DNA from: Limnoraphis robusta CS-951
GTDB taxonomy: Bacteria > Cyanobacteriota > Cyanobacteriia > Cyanobacteriales > Microcoleaceae
Assembly (NCBI RefSeq): GCF_000972705.2
Contig: NZ_LATL02000214.1
Location: 862-15,230 of the forward strand
DNA: 14,369 bases
Reading direction: 5' to 3'
Program-made: the position numbers and the translations under genes
Notes under the pieces: generated by a model
The model's input: only the letters and a program-made list of their open reading frames with translations
Database searches by the model: none
Told to the model about the DNA's origin: nothing
In this document: one piece after another, positions 1 to 7,010 of the stretch
How the letters are laid out: each line of letters begins with the position of its first letter
How positions within the stretch are numbered: position 1 is the stretch's first letter

Positions 1-90
1 GTTCAGCAAGTTTTGACTGCAATTTTTGATGAGATTTTACACGTCTATTTGGGCAATACAGCTCGAAAAGATGTTATTTTGCTATCGTGA
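1..90 (+). CDS. C-terminal end of an unidentified protein (partial at window edge)
   Basis: Frame 1 is open from the first base to a TGA at 88-90 and gives 29 residues ending in ARKDVILLS. The opposite strand is interrupted by stops here, so a + strand gene running in from the left is the simplest reading. The fragment is too short to assign to a family. It is convergent with the glycosyltransferase on the - strand, separated by about 140 bp. A weak AACTC/GAGTT inverted repeat with a T-run in the loop (about 125-146) may help to end transcription. Confidence 0.4.
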   Translation, partial: VQQVLTAIFDEILHVYLGNTARKDVILLS

Positions 91-232
91 ACCTGATAAT
101 TTAATCGGCTTGATTTGTCTAAAACTCGGGCATTTTTTTGAGTTAAATTGGGTGATTGATTGGACTAGATTAACTCTCCAATGGTAATTTTGATGAATTG
201 ACTTTAGGCGAGGATTTTTGGATCAACCTTTG
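91..232. other. short convergent intergenic region
   Basis: This 142-bp AT-rich stretch separates the tail of the partial + strand gene from the end of the - strand glycosyltransferase. Apart from the weak AACTC/GAGTT repeat around a T-run near 125-146, I see no gene, RNA or repeat in it. Confidence 0.5.
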
Positions 233-1942
233 TTAAATTGTCGATTCGTTGACTGGGGTATCACAACAGGGATTCTGGGGCTTTTTCGTGATTAATATTA
301 AGTCTTGGGCGCTACCTATCGATTGAACTTGATCCAGTTTAAGGCGTTTTAGGGTAGAACGATCGAGTAGAAAATAGGGTTTAGGAGTTTGCCATTTTTG
401 TTTCAATTCCTCATCCTCGACTGAACGAATTTTGCGATCGCTATAAAAATTCAAGGAAGGACGAGAGTAGGGATGAGAAGTATAAATGGGTTGATTGGCA
501 GAAGTTCCTTGTTCAATTAAAGCGGCGACGGGTTTAACGGGATAATCTTCTGCGAGTTCCCAAACCCAATTATTAGAACTCACAAACAGGATTAATGAAA
601 CATACATTCCCCAAAATAAAATGATTAAAAATTGTCGATCTTTGCGATGAAGCAGCAATGTTGTTAGGGCAAAAGTGATTGATAATGCGGCGAAAGTTAG
701 CTGTATATCCATCTCATTTTCCGCCACTTTAAAACCCGGAATGATCTGGCCAAAATACAGACAACCTAACCAGGCGACAACCGCAAGCAGGGCAAAAATC
801 GGGGTAAATTGATGGGGTAAAGGAGAAGGTAAATCTTCTAGTTGATGAAGGTTTCCTTGCCATTGTCCGGTTTCTTGATCGCCTTCTCGCCAGACTTGGG
901 CAAAATAACCACCCACTGTTAAAGCAAAAGCGGGATACAGGGGTAAAATATACCAGGGAAGTTTGGTGGTCATCAGAGAAATCGAAACGAAATAAATCCC
1001 TGTCCAAACTAAGATTAATTTTGCCCAACTAAAATTGCGATTTTTCCAGGTAAAAATCAGTCCGGGTATCCAAAACAGGTGCCAAGGAAAAGCGTATTTT
1101 AAAATTTCTAAAAGATAATACCAAGGGGCGGCTTGATGATTTTCAACTGACTGCCATATTCGTTCCCAAGATTGATCTTTGAGATTAATTTGAAAAAAGG
1201 ATTGACCGTAATGTTGCCATTGGGCAGTATACCAAAGCGTGACGGGAACTAAACCCAAGAGTAACCCGATCCAAAGATATTTACACTGAAGCAGTCGGGG
1301 CGTATCCCATAATACAAAGAAAAAGGCGATCGCACCGAGCAAGAATCCTAGTAAAATTCCTTTGGTTAAACATAACAGTCCGAAAGCCAGTCCTGATCCG
1401 AGAGCGTAACGCAAATCTCGACGCGATCGCAACAGGCAAGCTAGCATTAAAATCAATAAAAATAGAACCGTTCCATCTAACATGGCTAACCGTCCCTGTC
1501 GGACAACCGGAAGCAAGGTGAGATAGACTAAAGCTGAAAAAACGGCGGGAGTTCGTTGACGAAACAGTTCTAAACCCAAACGGTAGAGAAGGGGAACAGA
1601 AGCTGCCGTTAATATTGCAGAAGGGAAACGGGCTGTCCATTCGTGAATTCCCGCGAACTGGTAAGCTAAAGCGATTAAATTATGAACAAGCGGGGGTTTA
1701 TTAAAATAGGGATCTCCATGTAAGGTGGGATAAAGCCAATTGAGATCTCCTTGGGCAATTTCACGGGCGACTTGGGCGACAATTCCTTCATCCCAGTCTC
1801 GCAACGCAACACCGCCGAGATTGAGTCCAAATAATAATAGGGCTGCTGTTAACAGTCCAAATATCCACAAATAATCAATCCATTGATCACGAGCATGAGT
1901 CTGGTTGCGTGGGCGACCTGTAGCAAAAATTTGACGAGACAT
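233..1942 (-). CDS. GT39/ArnT-like polytopic membrane glycosyltransferase
   Basis: An integral membrane protein of about 569 aa. Its N-terminal part carries the hallmarks of the PMT/ArnT fold: a first transmembrane helix followed by an RDWDEG motif (acidic D51-E52, the position of the catalytic Asp in this family) and then YFNKPPL (about 81-85), which corresponds to the conserved KPPL motif after the acidic loop. Around ten or more hydrophobic helices follow. The C-terminal roughly 90 residues are soluble and include NFYSDRKIRS. Family members move a sugar from a polyprenyl-phosphate donor to a lipid or protein acceptor on the outer face of the plasma membrane. The acceptor here is unknown. 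ATG at 1942 is preferred; a GTG nine codons upstream (1969) is also possible, and neither has a clear Shine-Dalgarno. The gene is divergent from prfB. Confidence 0.8.
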   Translation of the reverse strand: MSRQIFATGRPRNQTHARDQWIDYLWIFGLLTAALLLFGLNLGGVALRDWDEGIVAQVAREIAQGDLNWLYPTLHGDPYFNKPPLVHNLIALAYQFAGIHEWTARFPSAILTAASVPLLYRLGLELFRQRTPAVFSALVYLTLLPVVRQGRLAMLDGTVLFLLILMLACLLRSRRDLRYALGSGLAFGLLCLTKGILLGFLLGAIAFFFVLWDTPRLLQCKYLWIGLLLGLVPVTLWYTAQWQHYGQSFFQINLKDQSWERIWQSVENHQAAPWYYLLEILKYAFPWHLFWIPGLIFTWKNRNFSWAKLILVWTGIYFVSISLMTTKLPWYILPLYPAFALTVGGYFAQVWREGDQETGQWQGNLHQLEDLPSPLPHQFTPIFALLAVVAWLGCLYFGQIIPGFKVAENEMDIQLTFAALSITFALTTLLLHRKDRQFLIILFWGMYVSLILFVSSNNWVWELAEDYPVKPVAALIEQGTSANQPIYTSHPYSRPSLNFYSDRKIRSVEDEELKQKWQTPKPYFLLDRSTLKRLKLDQVQSIGSAQDLILITKKPQNPCCDTPVNESTI

Positions 1943-2038
1943 ACTTAGAGGAGTGAAAATTGCAGACACGCAGCGATAAATTACCGCTAAAATCTACAGT
2001 GTAACTTTTGTAAAGAAAGGTTGTCAGTCGAACGCCCT

Positions 2039-3161
2039 ATGGAAGTATTAGAAATTAAGCGCGAACTCGAAATGTTGTCTGAGCGCCTGGGTAAAACCCA
2101 GGACTATCTTTGACCTACCCGCACTCAACGCCCGGATCGAAGATTTAGAACAAATTGCCGCCCAACCGGAGTTCTGGGAGGATCAAAGCACGGCTCAAAA
2201 AACACTCCAAGAACTTAACGACCTTAAATCTATTTTGCAACAATATCAACAATGGCACAAAACGATAGAAGATACAGGTGCCATTTTGGAGTTGCTGGAG
2301 TTGGAAAGCGATGAGACGCTATTAGCCGAGGCAGAATCGAATGTAACCCATCTCAATCAAGATTTAGATAGTTGGGAACTCCAACAGCTTTTATCAGGCC
2401 TCTACGACCAAAATGGAGCGGTTCTGACGATTAATGCCGGGGCGGGTGGAACCGATGCTCAAGATTGGGCGGAGATGCTGCTGCGGATGTACACTCGTTG
2501 GGGAGAAGCTCACGGTTATAAAGTACATATGGCGGAATTCTCGGAGGGGGATGAAGCCGGAATTAAGTCGGCAACGCTGGAAATTGAAGGCCGTTATGCC
2601 TATGGTTATCTCAAGTGTGAGAAGGGGACTCATCGCTTAGTCCGAATTTCTCCGTTTAACGCTAATGGCAAGCGACAAACCAGTTTTGCAGGCGTGGAGG
2701 TGATGCCGATGCTTGATCAAGGTGTGCAGTTAGACATTCCTGAAAAAGATTTGGAGATCACAACGTCTCGGGCAGGTGGAAAAGGCGGCCAAAACGTTAA
2801 CAAGGTGGAAACGGCGGTGCGGGTGGTTCATCTTCCGACGGGTATTGCGGTGCGTTGTACTCAAGAGCGATCGCAGTTGCAAAACAAAGAAAAGGCGTTA
2901 GCGTTGTTGAAGGCGAAGTTGTTGATTATTGCTCAAGAACAACGGGCGAAAGAAATTGCAGAAATTCGCGGAGATTTAGTGGATGCGGCTTGGGGAAACC
3001 AAATTCGCAACTATGTTTTTCATCCTTATCAGATGGTTAAAGATTTGCGAACCACAGTGGAAACGACGGCAATTGATGATGTGATGAATGGCGAGTTGGA
3101 TGATTTTATTCAAGCTTATCTACGTCAAGAAAATCAATTGGTAGCGAGTGAGTCGGCTTAA
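2039..3161 (+). CDS. prfB: peptide chain release factor 2 (RF2), with programmed +1 frameshift
   Basis: RF2 recognises UGA/UAA stop codons in the ribosomal A site and triggers peptide release. The gene is in two frames: ATG at 2039 opens 24 codons ending TAT CTT before an in-frame TGA (2111-2113), and the rest reads in the +1 frame from GAC at 2112 to TAA at 3161, giving 373 aa in total. After the shift the residues include the stop-codon-recognition tripeptide SPF (about 204-206) and the catalytic GGQ (about 249-251, in [10 protein letters not shown]), almost exactly where E. coli RF2 has them. The length also fits. A reading that starts only in the second frame (TTG at 2235) would lose the N-terminal domain. 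Expression is autoregulated: low RF2 slows termination at the TGA and favours the shift. Confidence 0.95.
2098..2114 (+). promoter_or_regulatory. prfB programmed +1 frameshift site
   Basis: The slippery stretch TAT CTT TGA C is intact, and the P-site CTT can re-pair on TTT. Just upstream, CAGGA (2099-2103) stands where E. coli has AGGGGG and can act as the internal Shine-Dalgarno that pushes the ribosome forward. The downstream protein continues seamlessly in the +1 frame, so this is a functional recoding site and not a sequencing error. Confidence 0.93.
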
Positions 3162-3270
3162 TTCAGTGATCAGTTATCAGTTATCAGTGACCAGTGAAGA
3201 CAGTTGACCGTTAAATTTAGTTCTCTTAAAGGGATTAAAATCCCTGGCTATAAAGTTCTGGTCACTGATT
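3162..3270. repeat. MITE-like repeat element with 12-bp inverted ends
   Basis: Right after prfB comes a run of TTATCAG-type units (about 3165-3195). ATCAGTGACCAG at 3183-3194 is the exact reverse complement of CTGGTCACTGAT at 3258-3269. Between the arms lies a perfect 7-bp hairpin, AGGGATT-AA-AATCCCT (3230-3245). CAGTTATCAGT-type repeats are known as dispersed elements in cyanobacterial genomes. The element has no coding capacity. It separates prfB from the convergent antitoxin gene and could end transcription from both sides. Confidence 0.6.
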
Positions 3271-3327
3271 AGGGAAGCGGGTAAAAATGGGTTTTCTGGG
3301 CATCATTGATTAAGTGTTTTGTGGCTA

Positions 3328-3564
3328 TTAATCTTGAAGCTCAGAAATATACTCATTTTCATACTGTTCAATGAGAATTCCGAGAATATCCATCAGCGAA
3401 GCGAGAGGATGTTGTTCATCTTCACCCACTTCATCAATGAGTTGATCAAGCCAATTGACGAGAGATTGATAACTTGCTTCATCTCTGGGAACAACGAGTT
3501 GAGTTGCTAGGGGTTGCCACAATTTTTGAGTTTCATCAATGCTCAACATTTTTACGGTCTCCAT
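3328..3564 (-). CDS. short HigA-like antitoxin lacking the HTH domain
   Basis: A 78-aa acidic protein. Its segment LVNWLDQLIDEVGEDEQHPLASLMDILGILIEQYE (given here as key motifs LDQLIDEVGEDE and HPLASL) matches what I know of the N-terminal region of HigA-family antitoxins paired with HigB toxins. Full-length relatives of about 130-140 aa continue into an XRE-type HTH. Here the frame stops right after that region and nothing HTH-like follows, so it probably neutralises toxin without binding DNA itself. Its ATG lies inside the end of the toxin gene (13-nt overlap), so the two are translationally coupled. A second ATG at 3549, with GGAG nine bases before it, is an alternative start giving 73 aa. 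Confidence 0.75.
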   Translation of the reverse strand: METVKMLSIDETQKLWQPLATQLVVPRDEASYQSLVNWLDQLIDEVGEDEQHPLASLMDILGILIEQYENEYISELQD

Positions 3565-3839
3565 TTTCCTTGATCGTACTCTGGATGGGTCAGAACTGCT
3601 CGAATATAAAGCTTTTGTCGATTATAGTGAATCGCAGCAATTAACCGGACTTTGTTACCGCCAATATTAAACACGGTGAGGTGATCAACTTGGTCAACAC
3701 TGGGGAACTGACTGCGAAGTTCAGCGAAGGAACGAAATGTTCCTGATTTTACAATTTTATACCAACGAGCTAATGCCTTTTCTGTATCTGGGTACTTTGC
3801 CGCAAATTCATTGAGACGTTTACGAGTAATAACGTGCAT
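3552..3839 (-). CDS. higB: HigB-family mRNA-interferase toxin
   Basis: A 95-aa basic protein. It starts MHVITRKRLNEFAAKYPD, continues with LARWYKIVKSGTFRSFAELR, then a core with FNIGGNKVRLIAAIHYNRQKLYIRAVLTHPEYD. These are the hallmarks of the HigB_toxin (RelE-like) family, with a basic-aromatic C-terminal strand. Family members cut mRNA on the ribosome when antitoxin is lost. Toxin-first order and overlap with the antitoxin start are typical of higBA operons. No strong Shine-Dalgarno precedes the ATG (3839). The role (stress response, phage defence or locus stabilisation) cannot be told from sequence. Confidence 0.88.
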   Translation of the reverse strand: MHVITRKRLNEFAAKYPDTEKALARWYKIVKSGTFRSFAELRSQFPSVDQVDHLTVFNIGGNKVRLIAAIHYNRQKLYIRAVLTHPEYDQGKWRP

Positions 3840-4008
3840 AATAGACTTGAGAGAGATTCGCCCCTGATCTTATCGGCTTGAAGGGTCAACCGCACGCCTA
3901 AAGTATCGGTATCTTTCTGCTGTCGTGACAGCCTATCCCTTCCCATTTTTGAATCTAAAATCTACAATCGAGTCAACGGATTTGTTGAGGAGTAAAGGAC
4001 GCCAAAAG

Positions 4009-4620
4009 ATGTCCAAAGTCTACAGTACCGATGAACTGATTGAAATCTTGAATTGTGAGCGCAAAGCGTGTTTAGATGGAGAGCGTCTCAATTTGTCTGC
4101 GACTCCGGCGGTGGGAAACCCAGTGGTTGATCATTTTCTAAAGCCGGATGCCATTCAAAAGTTTACCGCTTATCAAGATTTTAAAGCGGCTGTTCATCAA
4201 TATCAGATGGATTACCAAGTTTCGGGGATTGTTTGGCGAGAAATTACGTTGAAGGGAAAAACGCTTTGTTATCCGAGAGTTGATGATCAGTTGATGGCGT
4301 TACCTCAAGATATGGAAATTTTAAAAGCGGCGAAGTCTCAACTGCTTGAGTTTTGGTATGAGGTGACGGTAGACATGGATTTATATTTGAGTTTGAATGC
4401 GGGAAAAGATTATCGTCGAGTTCATCCGGCGGAAATCGATGCGATCGCTCAACGCACGGAATGGGCTTGTATTTTCAAATGGGAAAAGTCGAATTTTTTA
4501 GAGGTTTTATTACAATTGGGTTGGGGACAGCCTGGAGAGGCGTCTTATCGTCGGGGTTGGCCTCATTCGGGGAGTGAATCTTTTCATGCGGTTAAACCGG
4601 GAAAAACCCCAATTTGTTAA
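4009..4620 (+). CDS. conserved-looking protein of unknown function (203 aa)
   Basis: I prefer ATG 4009 (MSKVYSTDELIEIL) because GAGGAG and AAAGGA lie just before it. A GTG 28 codons upstream (3925) is open but lacks such a signal. The product is soluble with no signal peptide or membrane segment. Visible features are an N-terminal helix with ERKACLDGERLNLS, a middle part rich in aromatics (FWYEVTVDMDLYLSLN, about 113-128), and a C-terminal WGQPGEASYRRGWPHSGSESFHAV. Codon use and a HIP1 site (about 4440) fit the host genome, so it reads as a resident gene. I do not recognise a functional family. It is not an obvious part of the neighbouring TA or R-M modules. Confidence 0.75.
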   Translation: MSKVYSTDELIEILNCERKACLDGERLNLSATPAVGNPVVDHFLKPDAIQKFTAYQDFKAAVHQYQMDYQVSGIVWREITLKGKTLCYPRVDDQLMALPQDMEILKAAKSQLLEFWYEVTVDMDLYLSLNAGKDYRRVHPAEIDAIAQRTEWACIFKWEKSNFLEVLLQLGWGQPGEASYRRGWPHSGSESFHAVKPGKTPIC

Positions 4621-4766
4621 CTGTTTTTTAGCTGTTCTTTTACCCAATTTCTGAATATTTTTAACAGGGTTATTTCTCCTGTTGTCTTGCTTTGTTCGAG
4701 AAATTGGGTGAGTTCATCACTGGATAAAAAAGGAAAAAAGTAAAGGAAGGATTCAGAATCAGTGTA
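4617..4766 (-). pseudogene. possible C-terminal remnant of a gene, antisense to the preceding gene's end
   Basis: On the - strand a 49-codon open stretch runs from just after a TGA (4767-4769) to TAA at 4617-4619. It has no start codon in a sensible position. The translation is protein-like: FLSSDELTQFLEQ followed by ITLLKIFRNWVKEQLKNS, an amphipathic acidic/basic pattern. It overlaps the last bases of the + strand gene. It lies at the left edge of the R-M island and may be debris of a displaced gene. The call is weak, and chance openness in AT-rich DNA is a real alternative. Confidence 0.22.
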
Positions 4767-4868
4767 TCAGTTGACAGAATCGATTCTGCCTACTATCATT
4801 ATCATTACGACAAAAATACTTAAAATTTATTAAGTAAGTTAATTATTAAAGAATTGGAGAAAGTGGTG

Positions 4869-5765
4869 ATGAATCATGCTATTAATTCCCCGTTTAGATA
4901 TCCTGGAGGTAAATTTTATGCGCGTCATTTAATCTTAGAATATATTCCTGATCATACCCACTATATAGAACCCTTTGCAGGCGGAGGTTCTATATTTTTT
5001 GCAAAGGAAAAAGTTAATAAAAATTGGTTAAACGATATTGATGATGACTTGATTAATTGTTATTTGATTATTCGAGATAAACCTGATGATTTAATTGAAA
5101 AACTAAAAGGAGAACAAGCCACTAAAGAACGTCATACCTATTATAAAAACGTATATCAGCCAACTAACGATTTAGAAAAAGCAGTTAGATGGTTTTACTT
5201 AAATCGAACCTCATACTCTGGTATTATGAAACGGGAAAGTTGCTATTGGGGATATGGGGATAAATATAGTATGAAACCTGAAAACTGGCCTCGTAATATT
5301 TTGCGTACCTCTGAAAAGCTTCAAAATGTAAAAATTACAAACTTAGATTTTGAACAAGTTTTTAATCAAGTTGAAGATGGTGGGTTTTTATTCATAGATC
5401 CTCCTTATTTTAATGCTCGTCAAGATAATTTTTATACTCACCATTTTACTCAAGATGATCACTTAAGATTATGTGAAGTTATAAAATTCCATAGCAAGCG
5501 ACTCAAATTTTTATTGACTTATGATAATGTTTCTGAAATTCGAGAGCTTTATCAATGGGCATCTCAAATTGATGAAAAAGAATGGAATTATACAGTAGGC
5601 AGAACAGATGATCAGAAAAAAAACAAAGATACTAATTCCTTAAAATCATTAAAAAAGAAAGGCAGCCGCTACAAAGGCAAAGAAATCTTTATCACAAATT
5701 ATGGATTAACTTCACTCAATTTGACTCATTCTTATAAACAGCTAGAATTACCGCTTTATGGCTAA
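4869..5765 (+). CDS. D12-class N6-adenine DNA methyltransferase (modification subunit)
   Basis: 298 aa, about the normal length for this class. It transfers a methyl group from AdoMet to adenine N6 in a specific DNA sequence. In order, FRYPGGK (about 9-15) starts the class-typical N-terminus, EPFAGGGS (34-41) is AdoMet-binding motif I, NDI (about 55-57) ends the next strand, and DPPY (177-180) is the catalytic motif IV. The order I then IV, with a target-recognition insert between (including NRTSYSG and GYGDKYSM), is the alpha/D12 layout shared by Dam, DpnII and EcoRV methylases. Start ATG 4869 has GGAG nine bases upstream; an in-frame TTG at 4854 is less likely. It converges on the endonuclease gene with only 22 bp between. 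The target sequence cannot be read off. The gene is visibly AT-rich with no HIP1 site. Confidence 0.92.
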   Translation: MNHAINSPFRYPGGKFYARHLILEYIPDHTHYIEPFAGGGSIFFAKEKVNKNWLNDIDDDLINCYLIIRDKPDDLIEKLKGEQATKERHTYYKNVYQPTNDLEKAVRWFYLNRTSYSGIMKRESCYWGYGDKYSMKPENWPRNILRTSEKLQNVKITNLDFEQVFNQVEDGGFLFIDPPYFNARQDNFYTHHFTQDDHLRLCEVIKFHSKRLKFLLTYDNVSEIRELYQWASQIDEKEWNYTVGRTDDQKKNKDTNSLKSLKKKGSRYKGKEIFITNYGLTSLNLTHSYKQLELPLYG

Positions 5766-5787
5766 AAATAGCAAGTCAATGTCCCTA

Positions 5788-6630
5788 TTAATTTTCTATA
5801 AAGGTTTGTAAAACTTGTAAACAATCTTGAATTTCCAACCAAGGAGGTAGCGGTTTGCCTGTATTTAGATCAAAAACGATTTTAGGAAAGTTAGGAATAA
5901 ATCCACAACTATAAGGGTTTTTGCATTCTCGTCTTGTGCATTTGATATTGTTCTTGAATAGGGCTGCTACATCATTAGACTTGGCGATATATACTTTATC
6001 AAATATTACATCTTTTAAATTAGACTCGTCTTGTAAATCGATAATATTCTTGTTACTAATTTTTTCTAAAAACTCTTTCGATTTCTCTTTAGGATGCCAT
6101 TCAAAATTTCCTGTTGCTTCATCGGTTTCGTAAAAAGCATTAGCAATTGAGGTTACAACAAGATCAAAACTATTAGGTAAATATTGATCGTTATGAATCA
6201 TAATAACATCAACTGGAATATTGACCTTAGTAGAAAGTTGTTTAGCTCTTTCTACTCCTAAAGTTCGACTCCGCATACACTTTACATCAATCTCAAAATA
6301 TTGAGTCTGGTTTTCTGTGTTTGCTTTAACTTTCCTATATCTACCTTTTGCTGCTAGCTTGCACTCTACTCTAATATTGATATGGGTTTCTAAATGATTA
6401 ATAACCACATCTTGATCGCTCGAACCAAATTGAGGATTAATTTTCGGTTTCACTATTTTCCACGATTTTTTATCGAGATACTTCTCAAATTGGGCAATTG
6501 CAGAAAACTCAAAAGCTTTGCCTCGAATCATCGGTAAAACTTTAGGATCTTGAAGAATGTCCGGCAAACTTTCAGGCAAAATATTATATTTAAGACAAAA
6601 TTCTTCTATATTTTTAATCAAATCATTCAT
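5788..6630 (-). CDS. type II restriction endonuclease (putative)
   Basis: 280 aa from ATG 6630, whose first bases overlap the controller gene stop by 8 nt; a GTG at 6639 would add three residues. It is assigned by context plus a PD-(D/E)xK-like signature: SSDQDVVI (acidic residues about 72 and 74) and, one strand later, RVECKL (E89-x-K91). A Gly/basic KGRYRKVK stretch follows. A late CTRREC...CGF cluster of cysteines (about 232-244) might bind metal or shape the target-recognition part. It would cut the sequence protected by the convergent D12 methylase. I do not recognise a characterised isoschizomer. Coupling to the C gene places its expression under the controller, which delays cutting until DNA is methylated. 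Confidence 0.75.
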   Translation of the reverse strand: MNDLIKNIEEFCLKYNILPESLPDILQDPKVLPMIRGKAFEFSAIAQFEKYLDKKSWKIVKPKINPQFGSSDQDVVINHLETHINIRVECKLAAKGRYRKVKANTENQTQYFEIDVKCMRSRTLGVERAKQLSTKVNIPVDVIMIHNDQYLPNSFDLVVTSIANAFYETDEATGNFEWHPKEKSKEFLEKISNKNIIDLQDESNLKDVIFDKVYIAKSNDVAALFKNNIKCTRRECKNPYSCGFIPNFPKIVFDLNTGKPLPPWLEIQDCLQVLQTFIEN

Positions 6631-6844
6631 TATTATCACTCAGTAAATCAACAATACTAATATCTAAAGCTTTCGCTAATTTTTCAATATTTAATAGGGT
6701 AATATTCTTTTCGGCACGCTCAATCATACCAATGTATGTCCTGTGTACTCCTGCTTTCTCAGCTAGTTCTTCTTGAGATAAACCCTGTTTCAACCTAGCT
6801 TTTCTAACTTGTTGACCAAATTGAACTAATATAGGTTCTTTCAC
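6623..6844 (-). CDS. XRE-family controller (C) protein of the R-M system
   Basis: 73 aa, the classic size of R-M C proteins. A single helix-turn-helix domain fills it: FGQQVRKARLKQGLSQEELAEKAG is helices 1-2, VHRTYIGMIERAEKN is the recognition helix and turn, and LAKALDISIVDLL is helix 5. C proteins are dimeric and first activate, then repress, the C/R promoter. It sits upstream of and overlapping the endonuclease gene, and candidate C-boxes lie 50-75 bp before its start. The start is GTG (6844) with no good Shine-Dalgarno in front; instead there is a small GGCT/AGCC hairpin. A leader-poor start is common for C genes. Confidence 0.9.
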   Translation of the reverse strand: MKEPILVQFGQQVRKARLKQGLSQEELAEKAGVHRTYIGMIERAEKNITLLNIEKLAKALDISIVDLLSDNNE

Positions 6845-6846
6845 GG

Positions 6847-6860
6847 CTTTGAGGAGCCAA
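6847..6860 (-). other. small inverted repeat next to the C-gene start
   Basis: Read on the - strand, GGCT-CCTCAA-AGCC lies two bases before the GTG start of the controller gene, where a Shine-Dalgarno would be expected. A 4-bp stem with a 6-base loop is weak. It may be incidental or may tune initiation. Confidence 0.25.
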
Positions 6861-6876
6861 AAATTATTTCTTACCT

Positions 6877-6918
6877 ATTTTATGAAAAATGATAACTAAA
6901 GTTCTACATACTATAGTT
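6877..6918 (-). promoter_or_regulatory. candidate C-boxes and promoter of the C-R operon
   Basis: Two near-identical palindromes lie upstream of the C gene: ACTAAAGTT at 6895-6903 and ACTATAGTT at 6910-6918 (8 of 9 bases shared). Each has ACT/AGT half-sites around a two-base centre, with centres 15 bp apart. This is the layout of C-protein operators, where two dimers bind tandem ACT...AGT-type sites. On the - strand a TAAAAT (6877-6882) lies downstream and could be the -10 box; the left palindrome would then cover the -35 region. Transcription would start near 6870. Confidence 0.6.
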
Positions 6919-7010
6919 AGCATTTGTTTTGATTTTTTATTCCAGGTATAGAAACTAAACAGTAAAAATTTGTTAAAATTTGTAACGAAGACAAATCAGA
7001 TTAACGAAAA

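Noticed and set aside
2235..3161. prfB as a 308-aa protein starting at TTG 2235
   Set aside because: The upstream frame plus the CTT TGA C site gives the full RF2 N-terminus, so this start is an artefact of the frameshift.
3925..4008. 28-codon N-terminal extension of the unknown 203-aa protein
   Set aside because: The GTG at 3925 has no ribosome site, while ATG 4009 does.
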